Part shown: piece by piece, positions 17,120 through 26,463 of the stretch
Position numbering within the stretch: position 1 is the first letter of the stretch
Layout: the number at the start of each line of letters is the position of its first letter
NCBI RefSeq assembly: GCF_021483235.1
Contig: NZ_JAKEEC010000010.1
Span: forward strand, 54,726 to 118,725
Reading direction: 5' to 3'
Source of the DNA: Arthrobacter alkaliphilus
GTDB taxonomy: Bacteria; Actinomycetota; Actinomycetes; Actinomycetales; Micrococcaceae
DNA length: 64,000 bases
Made by a program: the position numbers and the translations under genes
The notes under the pieces: model-generated
Databases searched by the model: none
What the model was told of the DNA's origin: nothing
The model's input: only the letters and a program-made list of their open reading frames with translations

Positions 17120-18291
17120 AACACCGGCACCGGGATGGCGGCCACTCCTACGAGCCCCGGAAGCCTTCGTGCCAGGTCCACCGAGTCGCTGATGCCAAGG
17201 GGAGCGGTGTCCACGTTGATGAAGTACGTTCCCTGCGGCGTGTAGACGCCAAAGCCGGCGGCCCGCAGCCCCTCGGCCAGGATGTCCCGCTTGTGCTGGA
17301 GGGCGGCCGCGATGCCGCTGAAGAACTCGTCCGGAAGGGCGAGGCCAGTTGCGATCGCAGTCTGGAAAGGTGTGCCGGAGCTGTAGCTGAGGAATTGTTT
17401 GACTGTGCGGATCGCCGCCACAAGGTGGGCCGGTCCGCTGAGCCAGCCGATCTTCCAGCCCGTGAACGAGAAGGTCTTGCCGGCCGAGGAAATCGTGACA
17501 CTCCGTTCGGCTGCCCCGGGGATACCGGCGACCGGAAGATGCCGGACCCCGAAGGTGAGGTGCTCGTAGACTTCATCGCTGAGGATCACTGCATCATATT
17601 TGCGGGCGAGTTCCACGACGCGTTCGAGCACGGCGCGGGGGAAGACAGCGCCAGTGGGGTTGTGCGGGTTGTTGAGCAGTACAACTTTGGTCCGCTCACT
17701 GAATGCCGACTCGATGGCGTCCAGATCCGGAAGGAAGTCCGGCGCCAGCAGGGGAACGGTCACGTGCGTGGCGCCGGCAAGTCCGATGATGGCGCCGTAA
17801 GAGTCATAGAAGGGCTCGAAGGTCAGCACCTCATCGCCGGGTTCTACGAACGCGAGCAATGAGGCGGCGATGGCTTCAGTGGCGCCCGTGGTCACAATCA
17901 CTTCCGTCTGCGGATCCACGGTAAGGCCGTAGAAGCGTTGCTGGTGTGCTGCGACGGCCTCGCGCAGTTCAGGGATGCCTTTGCCGGGAGCGTACTGGTT
18001 GGCTCCCGCTGCAATGGCCGCCTGCGCTGCCGCCTTGATTTCCGCGGGGCCGTCCTCGTCCGGGAATCCTTGGCCCAGGTTGATGGCGCCGGTGGACATG
18101 GCCAAGGTGGTCATTTCTTCGAAGATGGTCACCCCGAGGCTGCCGTCGGGCGAAAGCAGGTTGGCGCCGCTGGCGGCTCGCTGCCAAGGTGCGGCGGACG
18201 TGTTCTGGCTGAGGGAGGCCGGGCTCGTCACTGTGGGGCTGCCTTTCCTGGGTGCTGGCTTCCGGCTCGTCCGGCCCGCCGTTCCAGCCAT
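17002..18291 (-). CDS. Pyridoxal-phosphate aminotransferase, class I/II
   Basis: 429 residues in the longest reading. A GTG 20 codons later (18231) would remove a basic leader and is plausible. It is a fold-type I aminotransferase: INLGQGFPDEDGP near residue 70, NNPHNPTGAVF near residue 207, and the PLP-binding Lys in SSAGKTFSFTGWKIGW near residue 273. The closest described groups are N-succinyldiaminopimelate and methionine-type (YbdL) aminotransferases; the exact substrate cannot be read from the sequence. The gene for the spermidine synthase-like protein follows and overlaps its end. Confidence 0.88.
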   Translation of the reverse strand: MAGTAGRTSRKPAPRKGSPTVTSPASLSQNTSAAPWQRAASGANLLSPDGSLGVTIFEEMTTLAMSTGAINLGQGFPDEDGPAEIKAAAQAAIAAGANQYAPGKGIPELREAVAAHQQRFYGLTVDPQTEVIVTTGATEAIAASLLAFVEPGDEVLTFEPFYDSYGAIIGLAGATHVTVPLLAPDFLPDLDAIESAFSERTKVVLLNNPHNPTGAVFPRAVLERVVELARKYDAVILSDEVYEHLTFGVRHLPVAGIPGAAERSVTISSAGKTFSFTGWKIGWLSGPAHLVAAIRTVKQFLSYSSGTPFQTAIATGLALPDEFFSGIAAALQHKRDILAEGLRAAGFGVYTPQGTYFINVDTAPLGISDSVDLARRLPGLVGVAAIPVPVFCHPEGAERTRSLLRFAFCKKTEVLEEAAARLATLRDKL

Positions 18292-18337
18292 GGTATCGCC
18301 ATAGTGCCTGCGGCCCCGGATGGGGTAGGTTCAAACC

Positions 18338-18838
18338 ATGAGACGCGCTGTGTGCCCTGGCTCCTTCGACCCCATCCACAACGGACATTTGGAAGTCATC
18401 GCACGGGCCGCCGGCTTGTTCGATGAAGTCGTCGTGGCGGTGTCCACGAACTACGCGAAGAAGTACCGATTCAGCCTCGAAGAACGCATGGATATGGCCA
18501 GGGAGACCCTCGCGTCCTTGCGGGGCATCATCGTGGAGCCGATGGGTGATGGACTGCTCGCCGAGTACTGCCGGCATCGGGGAATCTCGGCGATCGTGAA
18601 GGGCTTGCGCTCGTCCTCGGATTTTGACTATGAACTTCCCATGGCCACCATGAACCGCCAGTTGTCCGGCGTCGAGACCGTATTTCTTCCGGCGGAGGCC
18701 CACTACCTGCATTTGTCCTCGACGCTCATCAAGGAAATCTTCGTCCTGGGCGGCGACGTCTCGGATTTCGTGCCTAAATCGGTGCTCAAGAGGCTTCTCG
18801 CTGGCGGGTCGGCAGCGGAGCGGCCCCGCACCGGGTAA
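18338..18838 (+). CDS. coaD: Phosphopantetheine adenylyltransferase
   Basis: CoaD transfers AMP to 4'-phosphopantetheine in coenzyme A synthesis. The length (166 residues) is normal. The nucleotidyltransferase motif HNGH lies at residues 15-18 after PGSFDP, and IVKGLRSSSDFDYE near residue 88 forms the pantetheine site. It starts 46 bases from the divergent aminotransferase gene. It leads into the yceD-rpmF-rnc-mutM-smc-ftsY run. Confidence 0.96.
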   Translation: MRRAVCPGSFDPIHNGHLEVIARAAGLFDEVVVAVSTNYAKKYRFSLEERMDMARETLASLRGIIVEPMGDGLLAEYCRHRGISAIVKGLRSSSDFDYELPMATMNRQLSGVETVFLPAEAHYLHLSSTLIKEIFVLGGDVSDFVPKSVLKRLLAGGSAAERPRTG

Positions 18839-18969
18839 GCTGGATCGGTACCTCGGGCGGAACGTGTCTTAACTGAGCCGGTTTGAGTCAGCTGGCGCGT
18901 TCAGGCTAAGATGGTACGTCGGTCATATGTTCTACAGGAGTTCTCATTAAGCGAGATGCAAGTTCGCCT

Positions 18970-19497
18970 TTGACGCTTGACGTCAAGGATCTCGGACGTA
19001 GTCCGGGTAGCACGCGGACCTTCACGGAACATGTACCCGCGCCAAGTGACCTTGGCGTGGCGCTCATTGGCGTTCAGGAAGGCTCGGATATCGAGCTCGA
19101 CCTGAGGCTTGAGGCCGTACACGAAGGAATTCTGGTATCTGGAACTGTGTTCGCTGAAGTCAAGGGCGAATGCGGACGATGCCTGGATCCCCTTGCGTAT
19201 GACCTTGAGGCCAATGTGCAAGAACTTTTCTTCTATGAGGGCGTCGAGCTTTCGGACGAAGAAGACGATGAAGAGCAACGTCGAGTCGAGCACGATCTAA
19301 TCGATCTTGAACCGGTGTTGCGGGACGCGGTTGTAACCATGCTGCCGTTCCAGCCGGTGTGCCGGGAAGACTGCCAGGGCCTTTGCTCAGAATGCGGAGT
19401 GCGTCTGGAAGACGAGCCGGGGCACCACCACGAGGTCCTGGATCCTCGCTGGGCTGCCCTAGCCGAACTGGCTAAGACCGACCGGCAAACTGATTAG
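18970..19497 (+). CDS. YceD/DUF177 family protein (large-subunit assembly-associated)
   Basis: 175 residues from TTG. An in-frame stop at 18949-18951 lies seven codons upstream and no ATG or GTG is available between, so TTG is forced; a ribosome binding site at normal distance is not obvious. DUF177 features are seen: two Cys pairs, CGRC in the middle and C-x3-C..CSECG near the end, and an acidic loop SDEEDDEE. It precedes rpmF, as in most bacteria, where YceD affects 23S rRNA accumulation. Confidence 0.88.
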   Translation: MTLDVKDLGRSPGSTRTFTEHVPAPSDLGVALIGVQEGSDIELDLRLEAVHEGILVSGTVFAEVKGECGRCLDPLAYDLEANVQELFFYEGVELSDEEDDEEQRRVEHDLIDLEPVLRDAVVTMLPFQPVCREDCQGLCSECGVRLEDEPGHHHEVLDPRWAALAELAKTDRQTD

Positions 19498-19529
19498 TAA
19501 GTGTTGACTAAAAGAGAAATGAGATAGCC

Positions 19530-19733
19530 GTGGCTGTTCCCAAGCGGAAAATGTCTCGCGCGAATACACGCGCCCGCCGTGCCCAGTGGAAGGCAACTGC
19601 CCCCAACCTGGTCAAGACCGTCGAAAACGGCCAGGTTGTTTACAGCCTGCCGCACCAGGCAAAGGTCGTCACCGACTCTGCCGGGACCGCGCTGTTCCTT
19701 GAATACAAGGGCCGCAAGGTCGCAGACGCCTAA
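19530..19733 (+). CDS. rpmF: 50S ribosomal protein L32
   Basis: A small basic protein of 67 residues with the family N-terminus [19 protein letters not shown]. The zinc-binding Cys residues of many L32 proteins are absent, so this is the Cys-minus (zinc-independent) form. The start is GTG. It is co-directional with yceD and rnc. Confidence 0.97.
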   Translation: MAVPKRKMSRANTRARRAQWKATAPNLVKTVENGQVVYSLPHQAKVVTDSAGTALFLEYKGRKVADA

Positions 19734-19755
19734 ATCCGCCACAAGGCTGACAGGG

Positions 19756-20487
19756 ATGTCTTCAACTGAAGAGCTTCTGAAGCGTCTCGGTGTCTCCATT
19801 GACGCCGAGACGCTTCGTCTTGCTCTGACACATCGTTCATACGCGTATGAAAACGGCGGGATTCCCACCAATGAGCGCCTCGAATTCCTGGGCGACTCAA
19901 TCCTTGGCTTTTCCGTGACCGATTCGCTGTACCGCGACAACCCGGAACTCCCGGAAGGCGAACTGGCTAAGCGACGCTCCGCCGTCGTCAGCACCCGCGC
20001 ACTGGCGGGTATCGGCCGGGATCTTGGCATCGGCGAATTCATCTACCTCGGGCAGGGCGAAAGGCTCACCGACGGTAAGAACAAGTCATCAATTCTTGCC
20101 GACACCATGGAAGCGCTCATCGGCGCCACCTATCTTTCCAACGACATTGAGACTGCCCGGCAGCTCGTCATGCGCCTCGTTGGACCTTTGCTCAAGGATG
20201 CGGCAGCCCTCGGCGCCGGCACCGACTGGAAAACCAGCATGCAGGAGCTTGCCGCGAGCCGCCAGCTGGGATCCATCTACTATGCAGTCGAAGGCTCGGG
20301 TCCGGACCACGCGCGCAGCTTTGAAGCAGTGCTCCAGATCGGCGGCACCGCCTACGGCAAAGGCACCGGGCACTCCAAAAAGGAAGCCGAGCAGGAAGCC
20401 GCCGCGGATGCGTGGCGCACCCTGAACAGCAAGCTCGCGGCGAGCAGCAAAGCCGGCTCGCAGGCTGATGCCGCGCACAGCGCCTGA
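19756..20487 (+). CDS. rnc: Ribonuclease III
   Basis: Cleaves double-stranded RNA, including rRNA precursors. The 243 residues start at ATG 22 bases after rpmF. The signature [14 protein letters not shown] near residue 39 and [12 protein letters not shown] near residue 116 supply the metal-binding Glu and Asp residues. The double-stranded RNA-binding domain occupies about residues 158-228 ([17 protein letters not shown]). The order rpmF-rnc-mutM-smc is the standard actinobacterial cluster. Confidence 0.96.
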   Translation: MSSTEELLKRLGVSIDAETLRLALTHRSYAYENGGIPTNERLEFLGDSILGFSVTDSLYRDNPELPEGELAKRRSAVVSTRALAGIGRDLGIGEFIYLGQGERLTDGKNKSSILADTMEALIGATYLSNDIETARQLVMRLVGPLLKDAAALGAGTDWKTSMQELAASRQLGSIYYAVEGSGPDHARSFEAVLQIGGTAYGKGTGHSKKEAEQEAAADAWRTLNSKLAASSKAGSQADAAHSA

Positions 20488-20495
20488 CTCTCCAG

Positions 20496-21461
20496 ATGCC
20501 TGAACTGCCCGAAGTCGAAGTGGTCCGCCGCGGCCTGGCCCGTTGGCTGCGCGGCCGGACCATCACGGCCGTGGAGGTACTCGACCCCCGTTCCATCCGC
20601 CGCCACGCTTTGGGCACCGAAGACTTCATCGGCAACCTCGAGAACTCCACGGTCTTGGATGTGGTCCGCCGCGGCAAGTTCCTGTGGATGCCCCTGCGGA
20701 GCGAGGAACCCCTCGGCGAGGCCGCGCGCGGCGAAGTGATGCCCCGCGTAGCGCTCATGGCGCACCTTGGCATGAGCGGGCAGCTCCTCATGCAGGATCC
20801 CGCGGTCCCCGACGAGAAGCACCTCAAAGTCCGTCTCCACCTCAGCAGCTCCGACGGTATGCCCGCGCAATTGCGGTTTGTGGACCAACGGATCTTCGGA
20901 GGATTGTTTGTCACCTCCCTTGTGCCGACCTCCGACCGCGGCCCCGGCGGCCAAGGCGAGACGCCCCTGCCGGAAATCGCCGAAGAGGCCTCGCACATTG
21001 CCCGGGATCCGCTGGACCCGCACTTCTCCTTCGACGACTTCTACCGCAAGGTCAGGGCCCGCAAGACCGGCCTCAAGCGTGCCCTCCTGGACCAGGGAGT
21101 CATCTCCGGAATAGGCAACATCTACGCCGATGAGGCGCTCTGGCGGGCCAGGCTGCACTATGCCAAACCGACGGACACCCTCAAGCGGGCCGATGCCGTG
21201 AGGCTCATCGACGCCGCGAAGGAAGTCATGAGGGACGCCCTCGCGGCCGGCGGGACGAGCTTCGATTCGCTTTACGTCAATGTCAACGGAGCTTCCGGAT
21301 ATTTCGCCCGGTCCCTTGATGCCTACGGACGTGCGGGCGAGCCGTGCAGGCGCTGTTCCGCCGTAGGGCTTCCGGGTGTGATCAGACGCGAGCAATTCAT
21401 GAACCGGTCCTCGCACACGTGTCCCGTCTGCCAGCCGAAGCCCCGCAACGGCCGCTGGTAG
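20496..21461 (+). CDS. mutM: Formamidopyrimidine-DNA glycosylase
   Basis: Removes oxidised purines such as 8-oxoguanine and nicks the abasic site. After removal of Met the catalytic Pro-Glu is present (MPELPEVE). The H2TH region holds [14 protein letters not shown] near residue 204. The C-terminal zinc finger has four Cys, in CRRC and CPVC. At 321 residues it is longer than E. coli MutM (269) because of loops near residues 70 and 150. It starts eight bases after rnc. Confidence 0.96.
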   Translation: MPELPEVEVVRRGLARWLRGRTITAVEVLDPRSIRRHALGTEDFIGNLENSTVLDVVRRGKFLWMPLRSEEPLGEAARGEVMPRVALMAHLGMSGQLLMQDPAVPDEKHLKVRLHLSSSDGMPAQLRFVDQRIFGGLFVTSLVPTSDRGPGGQGETPLPEIAEEASHIARDPLDPHFSFDDFYRKVRARKTGLKRALLDQGVISGIGNIYADEALWRARLHYAKPTDTLKRADAVRLIDAAKEVMRDALAAGGTSFDSLYVNVNGASGYFARSLDAYGRAGEPCRRCSAVGLPGVIRREQFMNRSSHTCPVCQPKPRNGRW

Positions 21462-21552
21462 AACCGGTTCGCCCGTTTGGCCCGAAAATCCGGGGATTTC
21501 CGCCGTCGGGCAGTAGATTTAGGCCGTATAGCAGCCACTGCCGCCACTGAAA

Positions 21553-24500
21553 GTGATCCGAACCACCTTGCATTTGAAAAGTTTGACTGTCCGGGGATTC
21601 AAGTCGTTCGCGTCGGCCACGACGTTCGACTTCGAGCCGGGCGTCACCGCCGTTGTTGGTCCCAACGGTTCAGGCAAGTCCAACGTGGTGGACGCGCTGG
21701 CCTGGGTCATGGGCGAACAAGGCGCCAAGACCCTGCGCGGCGGAAAAATGGAAGACGTCATCTTCGCCGGCACATCGGGGCGTCCGCCCCTGGGACGCGC
21801 GCACGTTGCCCTCACGATCGACAATGCCGACGGCGCCCTGCCGATCGAATACAGCGAAGTCACCATCTCCCGCACGCTGTTCCGGACCGGCGGTTCCGAG
21901 TACGCCATCAACGGCTCGCCATGCCGCCTCCTGGATATCCAGGAATTGCTCTCCGACTCCGGCCTTGGTCGGGAGATGCATGTGATCGTGGGGCAGGGGC
22001 AGTTGGACCGGGTCCTGCACGCCACGCCCGAGGACCGCAGGGGATTCATTGAAGAAGCCGCAGGTATCCTCAAGCACCGGCGCCGCAAGGAAAAGACGGT
22101 CCGCAAGCTGGAAGCCATGCAAGCGAACCTGCAACGCCTCGGTGACCTCACGGCGGAAATCCGCCGTCAGCTCACGCCGCTGGGCAAGCAGGCCGAGGTA
22201 GCCCGCCGCGCCCAGACCGTGCAGTTCGATGTCCGTGACGCCAAGTCCCGGCTCTTGGCGGACGATCTCGTCACGCACACCCGCGCGTTGGAGAAGGACG
22301 TCGCCGACGAGGCGGCACTGAAAGAGCGCCGCGAAGTGGTGGAAGCGGAACTCGGCGCAGGCCGCCAGCGCCAGATCCGCCTAGAGCAGCTCGCCGCTGA
22401 GGCGACGCCGCGGCTCAATGCAGCCAGGGACAATTGGTACCAGCTGTCCGCAACGAGGGACCGGCTGCGCGCCCTGGGATCGCTCGCGACCGAACGCCGC
22501 CGCCTCCTCGGCGCCTCCGATGCTGCCCCGGATTCAGGCCGCGACCCGGACCATCTGGACCGGCAGGCCGCCCGGGTCCGGCAGGAACAGGCGGAACTTG
22601 AGCACGACATCCTGGCGAAGCAAGCGGCCCTGCTCGAGGCCACAGCAGCGAAGCAAGAAGCCGAGAACTTGGCTGCGGCCGAAGACAAGCGCCTGACGGC
22701 CGTGCTGCGGGCGGCCGCCGATCGCCGTGAAGGGCTTGCGAAACTCGTCGGTCAGTTGACCGCCGCACGCTCCCGGGCCGAGGCGGCCGAGGCTGAGCGT
22801 GGCAGGCTCAGGGAATCGCTGGCCGCTGGCGAGGAACGCCGTCGCCAAGCGCAAATGGAGTTTACGGCGCTCGAGTCGCAGGTGGCAGGCGTTGAAGACG
22901 GCGAAGAAAGCCTGGACGCCGAATACGAAGACGCCAGCGCCCTGCTTGACGAGATCAATACCGAGATCGAAGCGTTGAAAGCCGCCGAAAGCGATGACCT
23001 GCGCGAACGCGACGCGCTCACCGCCCGCCGCGACGCCTTGCAGCTTGGCCTCAACCGCAAGGACGGCTCCTCGCGGCTTTTGTCCGCCGACCACCCCGGG
23101 GTGCTGGGTTCGCTGCCTTCCCTCCTGACGGTGGAACCCGGGTACGAGACGGCCGTGGCCGCGGCACTGCGCAGTGCTTCCGACGCCGTCGTGGTGGCGG
23201 ACAGCGCGGGGGCCGTCGCCGCGATGCGGTTGTTGAAGGACGCCGACGCCGGACGCGCTTCGCTCCTGGTGGCGGGCGCCGTGCCGGCTGCCGGGCCCGA
23301 GGCCGGCCTGCCGGAATCGCCCGCCCTGCCTGACGGCGCGCGCTGGGCTGCCGAGGTGGTTACGGCCGACGCCCCCGAAGCGCGGGGCGCAATGGCCCTC
23401 CTGGCGTCCACCGCCGTCGTCGACGACTTGCACGCGGCGGCCAGCCTCGTCGCCGGCAACCCCGGGCTTACAGCAGTGACCCGCGAAGGTGACGTCTTCA
23501 CGGCACTGACGGTGGACGGTGGATCGGCCTCGGCGCCGTCGCTCCTTGAAGTCCAGGCCGCAGTGGACGACGCCGACACCCGGCTCCGCGAGCTTGCCGC
23601 CCGTCTCGAGCGGGGAAAGTTCGCCTTGGCCGGAGCCCAAGCGCGCCGGGCGGAAGCCCAGGAACGGACGAACGCGGCGCTCGACAAACTCCACGATTCG
23701 GATGCCCGGCTGGCTGCCGTCGCGGAACGGCTTGGCCATTTGAATTCCCAGTTGCGCAGCGCAGTGGCGGAGCGCGATCGAATGGCGGAGTCCCTGGCCA
23801 AGGCCGAACTGAACATCGCGGTGGCAGAGGAGTCCCTCGAGGTTGCTGCGGAACGGCTGGCGGCAGCAGAAGAGGCCCCGCAGGAGGAAGAGCCTTCCAC
23901 GGAGTACCGCGATGCCCTGGCCAGGGCCGCTACCGAAGCCCGGTCACGCGAGATGGAGGTCAGGCTGGGCTTGCGGAGTGCTGAGGAGCAGCTCGCGGCC
24001 ACCAGCAACCGGGCCGCCTCCCTGGAGCGGGCCGCCGCGAGCGAACGGCGGGCGCGCGAGGAAGCCGCGCGCAGGGCCCTGCGCCGCAAAGCCCAGGCCG
24101 AACGGGCTTCCGCCGTTGCTTCCGCCGTCGAACAGGCAGTGCGTTTCGTTGACGTGTCCGTGGACTTGGCGGCCCGCGCGCGCGACCTCGCCGAGGCCGT
24201 CCGGGAGCAGCGCGAAAAGGAACTCGCCGAGGTCCGGAGCAGCAATGAGAAGCTCGCCCAGGAGCTGGCGGGACTGACGGATTCCGTCCACCGCGATGAA
24301 CTCGCGCGGGCCCAGCAACGGCTCAGGATCGAGGCGTTGGAAGCCCGGGCGATCGAGGAGCTTGGCTTGTCGGCGGAACAACTCGTGGCCGAGTTCGGTC
24401 CGGATCAGCCGGTTCCCGTGCCCGCCGCTGCCGCTGACAAGTGGGCCGAACTCCGCGCGCCGGTGGACGAGAACGGAAACGCCATCGTCGAGGGTGTTCC

Positions 24501-25161
24501 CTTTGTCCGGGCCGAGCAGGAGAAACGGCTGCGCAAGGCAGAACGGGACCTCGCCGCCCTGGGGAAGGTGAACCCCCTGGCGCTTGAGGAATTTGCCGCA
24601 CTCGAGGAGCGCCACCAGTTCCTGAGCACGCAGCTGGAAGACCTCAAATCCAGTCGCAAGGACCTTCTGGACATCATTAAGGAAGTGGACAACCGCGTCC
24701 AGCAGGTCTTTGCCGAGGCCTTCGCCGATACCTCCAAACAGTTCGACCACGTCTTTGCCCGGCTTTTTCCCGGCGGTGAAGGCAAGTTGGTGCTGACGGA
24801 CCCCGATGACATGCTGACCACCGGCATCGAGGTTGAGGCAAGGCCCGCCGGCAAGAAGATCAAGCGGCTGTCCTTGCTTTCGGGTGGCGAACGGTCGTTG
24901 ACGGCGGTCGCGCTGCTCGTGGCGATTTTCAAGGCGCGGCCGTCGCCGTTCTACGTCATGGACGAAGTGGAAGCCGCGTTGGACGACACGAACCTGGGCA
25001 GGCTCATCACGATTTTCGAAGAGCTGCGCGAGAGCAGCCAGCTGATTGTCATTACGCACCAGAAGCGGACCATGGAAGTCGCGGACGCCCTCTACGGAGT
25101 GACCATGCGGGGAGACGGCGTGTCCACCGTCATCAGCCAGCGGCTCGGTGCCGAGGTCTAG
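21553..25161 (+). CDS. smc: Chromosome segregation protein SMC
   Basis: The ATPase of the condensin-like complex that compacts and segregates chromosomes. Walker A GPNGSGKSN is at residues 36-44; long Ala/Glu/Arg-rich coiled coils flank a hinge near residues 500-660; the ABC signature LSGGERSL is at about 1112 and Walker B VMDEVEAALDD at about 1134. Length is 1202 residues from GTG. The TTG at 21568 (MHLKSLTVRGFKSF) is closer to the usual family start and may be the true one. ftsY follows after 20 bases. Confidence 0.96.
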   Translation: MIRTTLHLKSLTVRGFKSFASATTFDFEPGVTAVVGPNGSGKSNVVDALAWVMGEQGAKTLRGGKMEDVIFAGTSGRPPLGRAHVALTIDNADGALPIEYSEVTISRTLFRTGGSEYAINGSPCRLLDIQELLSDSGLGREMHVIVGQGQLDRVLHATPEDRRGFIEEAAGILKHRRRKEKTVRKLEAMQANLQRLGDLTAEIRRQLTPLGKQAEVARRAQTVQFDVRDAKSRLLADDLVTHTRALEKDVADEAALKERREVVEAELGAGRQRQIRLEQLAAEATPRLNAARDNWYQLSATRDRLRALGSLATERRRLLGASDAAPDSGRDPDHLDRQAARVRQEQAELEHDILAKQAALLEATAAKQEAENLAAAEDKRLTAVLRAAADRREGLAKLVGQLTAARSRAEAAEAERGRLRESLAAGEERRRQAQMEFTALESQVAGVEDGEESLDAEYEDASALLDEINTEIEALKAAESDDLRERDALTARRDALQLGLNRKDGSSRLLSADHPGVLGSLPSLLTVEPGYETAVAAALRSASDAVVVADSAGAVAAMRLLKDADAGRASLLVAGAVPAAGPEAGLPESPALPDGARWAAEVVTADAPEARGAMALLASTAVVDDLHAAASLVAGNPGLTAVTREGDVFTALTVDGGSASAPSLLEVQAAVDDADTRLRELAARLERGKFALAGAQARRAEAQERTNAALDKLHDSDARLAAVAERLGHLNSQLRSAVAERDRMAESLAKAELNIAVAEESLEVAAERLAAAEEAPQEEEPSTEYRDALARAATEARSREMEVRLGLRSAEEQLAATSNRAASLERAAASERRAREEAARRALRRKAQAERASAVASAVEQAVRFVDVSVDLAARARDLAEAVREQREKELAEVRSSNEKLAQELAGLTDSVHRDELARAQQRLRIEALEARAIEELGLSAEQLVAEFGPDQPVPVPAAAADKWAELRAPVDENGNAIVEGVPFVRAEQEKRLRKAERDLAALGKVNPLALEEFAALEERHQFLSTQLEDLKSSRKDLLDIIKEVDNRVQQVFAEAFADTSKQFDHVFARLFPGGEGKLVLTDPDDMLTTGIEVEARPAGKKIKRLSLLSGGERSLTAVALLVAIFKARPSPFYVMDEVEAALDDTNLGRLITIFEELRESSQLIVITHQKRTMEVADALYGVTMRGDGVSTVISQRLGAEV

Positions 25162-25181
25162 CTTTGTGAGAAGCTAGGGGA

Positions 25182-26405
25182 GTGAATGATCTCCTCCCCA
25201 TTATTTTGTCCATTGTCGCTGCCATCGTGGTGGTCGGAGGGCTGATTCCTGTCCTGCTCAAGGCGCGGAAGTCCTCCTCGACTTACGTTGGAACGCGCGA
25301 CGCCAACGACCCCGCAGACCAAGCGCCGGCAGGCGGCGGAACGATCATCGAGGACGCCCCCGGGCCTGCGCCGGAGCGCACGGCGCCCCGGCCCGGCGTC
25401 GACCCCGCCGACCTCGCCGTACCTGAGACCGACGTTCCGGACGACGCTGCCGGACTGGAACTTATCCAGGTGGAGACTCCCGCGCCTGTCGAAGGGCGCC
25501 TCAACCGGCTTCGCGCGCGGTTGGTCAAATCGAACAGCATTCTCGGCAAGGGCCTCCTGGCCTTGCTTTCGAGCGACAAGATCGACGAAAACGTCTGGGA
25601 CGAGGTCGAAGAGACGCTCCTTCTTGCCGACCTCGGTACCGAGCCCACCATGCAGTTGGTCGATGCCCTGCGGGCACGGGTCAAGGTCCAGGGAACCCGG
25701 GACCCGGAGGACGTCAAGGCACTATTGCGCGAGGAACTCATCAAGCTCGTGGACCCCACCATGGACCGCAGCCTGAACGTGGAACGCAAGGGCGCCCACC
25801 CGTCGATCATGATCGTCGTCGGCGTCAACGGGGTGGGCAAGACCACCACCGTCGGCAAGCTGGCGCGCGTTCTCGTCGCCGAAGACAAGGACGTCCTGCT
25901 GGGCGCGGCCGATACCTTCCGCGCGGCGGCCGCCGAGCAGCTCGCTACGTGGGGCCAGCGGGTGGGCGTCGCGACCGTCAGGTCGGACATCGTCGGCGCA
26001 GACCCGGCGTCCGTCGCCTATGAAGCCGTCAAGTCCGGGATTGAGCAGGAAGCGGATGTCGTCATGATCGACACCGCCGGCCGCTTGCAAAACAAGGTCG
26101 GCCTGATGGACGAGCTCGGCAAGGTCAAGCGCGTCATCGAGAAGCTGGCCGAAGTGGACGAAGTCCTGCTCGTACTGGATGCGACCACCGGGCAGAACGG
26201 CCTGAACCAGGCGAAGGTCTTCGCCGAGGTGGTCAACATTACGGGAATCGTGCTCACGAAGCTGGACGGCACCGCGAAGGGCGGCATCGTCGTCGCGATC
26301 CAGAAGGCCCTCGGTGTGCCGGTCAAGCTTGTCGGCCTGGGCGAAGGCCCGGACGACCTCGCGCCGTTCGAGGCCGAAGCCTTCGTCGACGCCCTGCTCA
26401 ACTAA
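25182..26405 (+). CDS. ftsY: Signal recognition particle receptor FtsY
   Basis: Membrane receptor for SRP with bound ribosomes. The 407 residues from GTG have a short N-terminal hydrophobic segment (residues 4-25), an acidic Pro-rich linker (the A domain), then the NG GTPase domain. G1 is GVNGVGKTTT at residue 214, followed by DTFRAAAAEQL, DTAGRLQNK and TKLDGTAKGG. Its partner Ffh is also in the window. A 15 bp hairpin closes the cluster. Confidence 0.96.
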   Translation: MNDLLPIILSIVAAIVVVGGLIPVLLKARKSSSTYVGTRDANDPADQAPAGGGTIIEDAPGPAPERTAPRPGVDPADLAVPETDVPDDAAGLELIQVETPAPVEGRLNRLRARLVKSNSILGKGLLALLSSDKIDENVWDEVEETLLLADLGTEPTMQLVDALRARVKVQGTRDPEDVKALLREELIKLVDPTMDRSLNVERKGAHPSIMIVVGVNGVGKTTTVGKLARVLVAEDKDVLLGAADTFRAAAAEQLATWGQRVGVATVRSDIVGADPASVAYEAVKSGIEQEADVVMIDTAGRLQNKVGLMDELGKVKRVIEKLAEVDEVLLVLDATTGQNGLNQAKVFAEVVNITGIVLTKLDGTAKGGIVVAIQKALGVPVKLVGLGEGPDDLAPFEAEAFVDALLN

Positions 26406-26418
26406 GCCCGCCTGGCTT

Positions 26419-26460
26419 GCAGTTGATGCCGTTTCGAAGCCCCTTAACGGCATCAACTGC
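26419..26460. terminator. Inverted repeat between converging ftsY and MFS genes
   Basis: Perfect 15 bp arms GCAGTTGATGCCGTT and AACGGCATCAACTGC around a 12-base loop, placed between two convergent stop codons. It lacks a T-run on either side, so factor-independent termination is uncertain. It probably acts as a bidirectional end or an RNA-stabilising hairpin. Confidence 0.65.
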
Positions 26461-26463
26461 GAA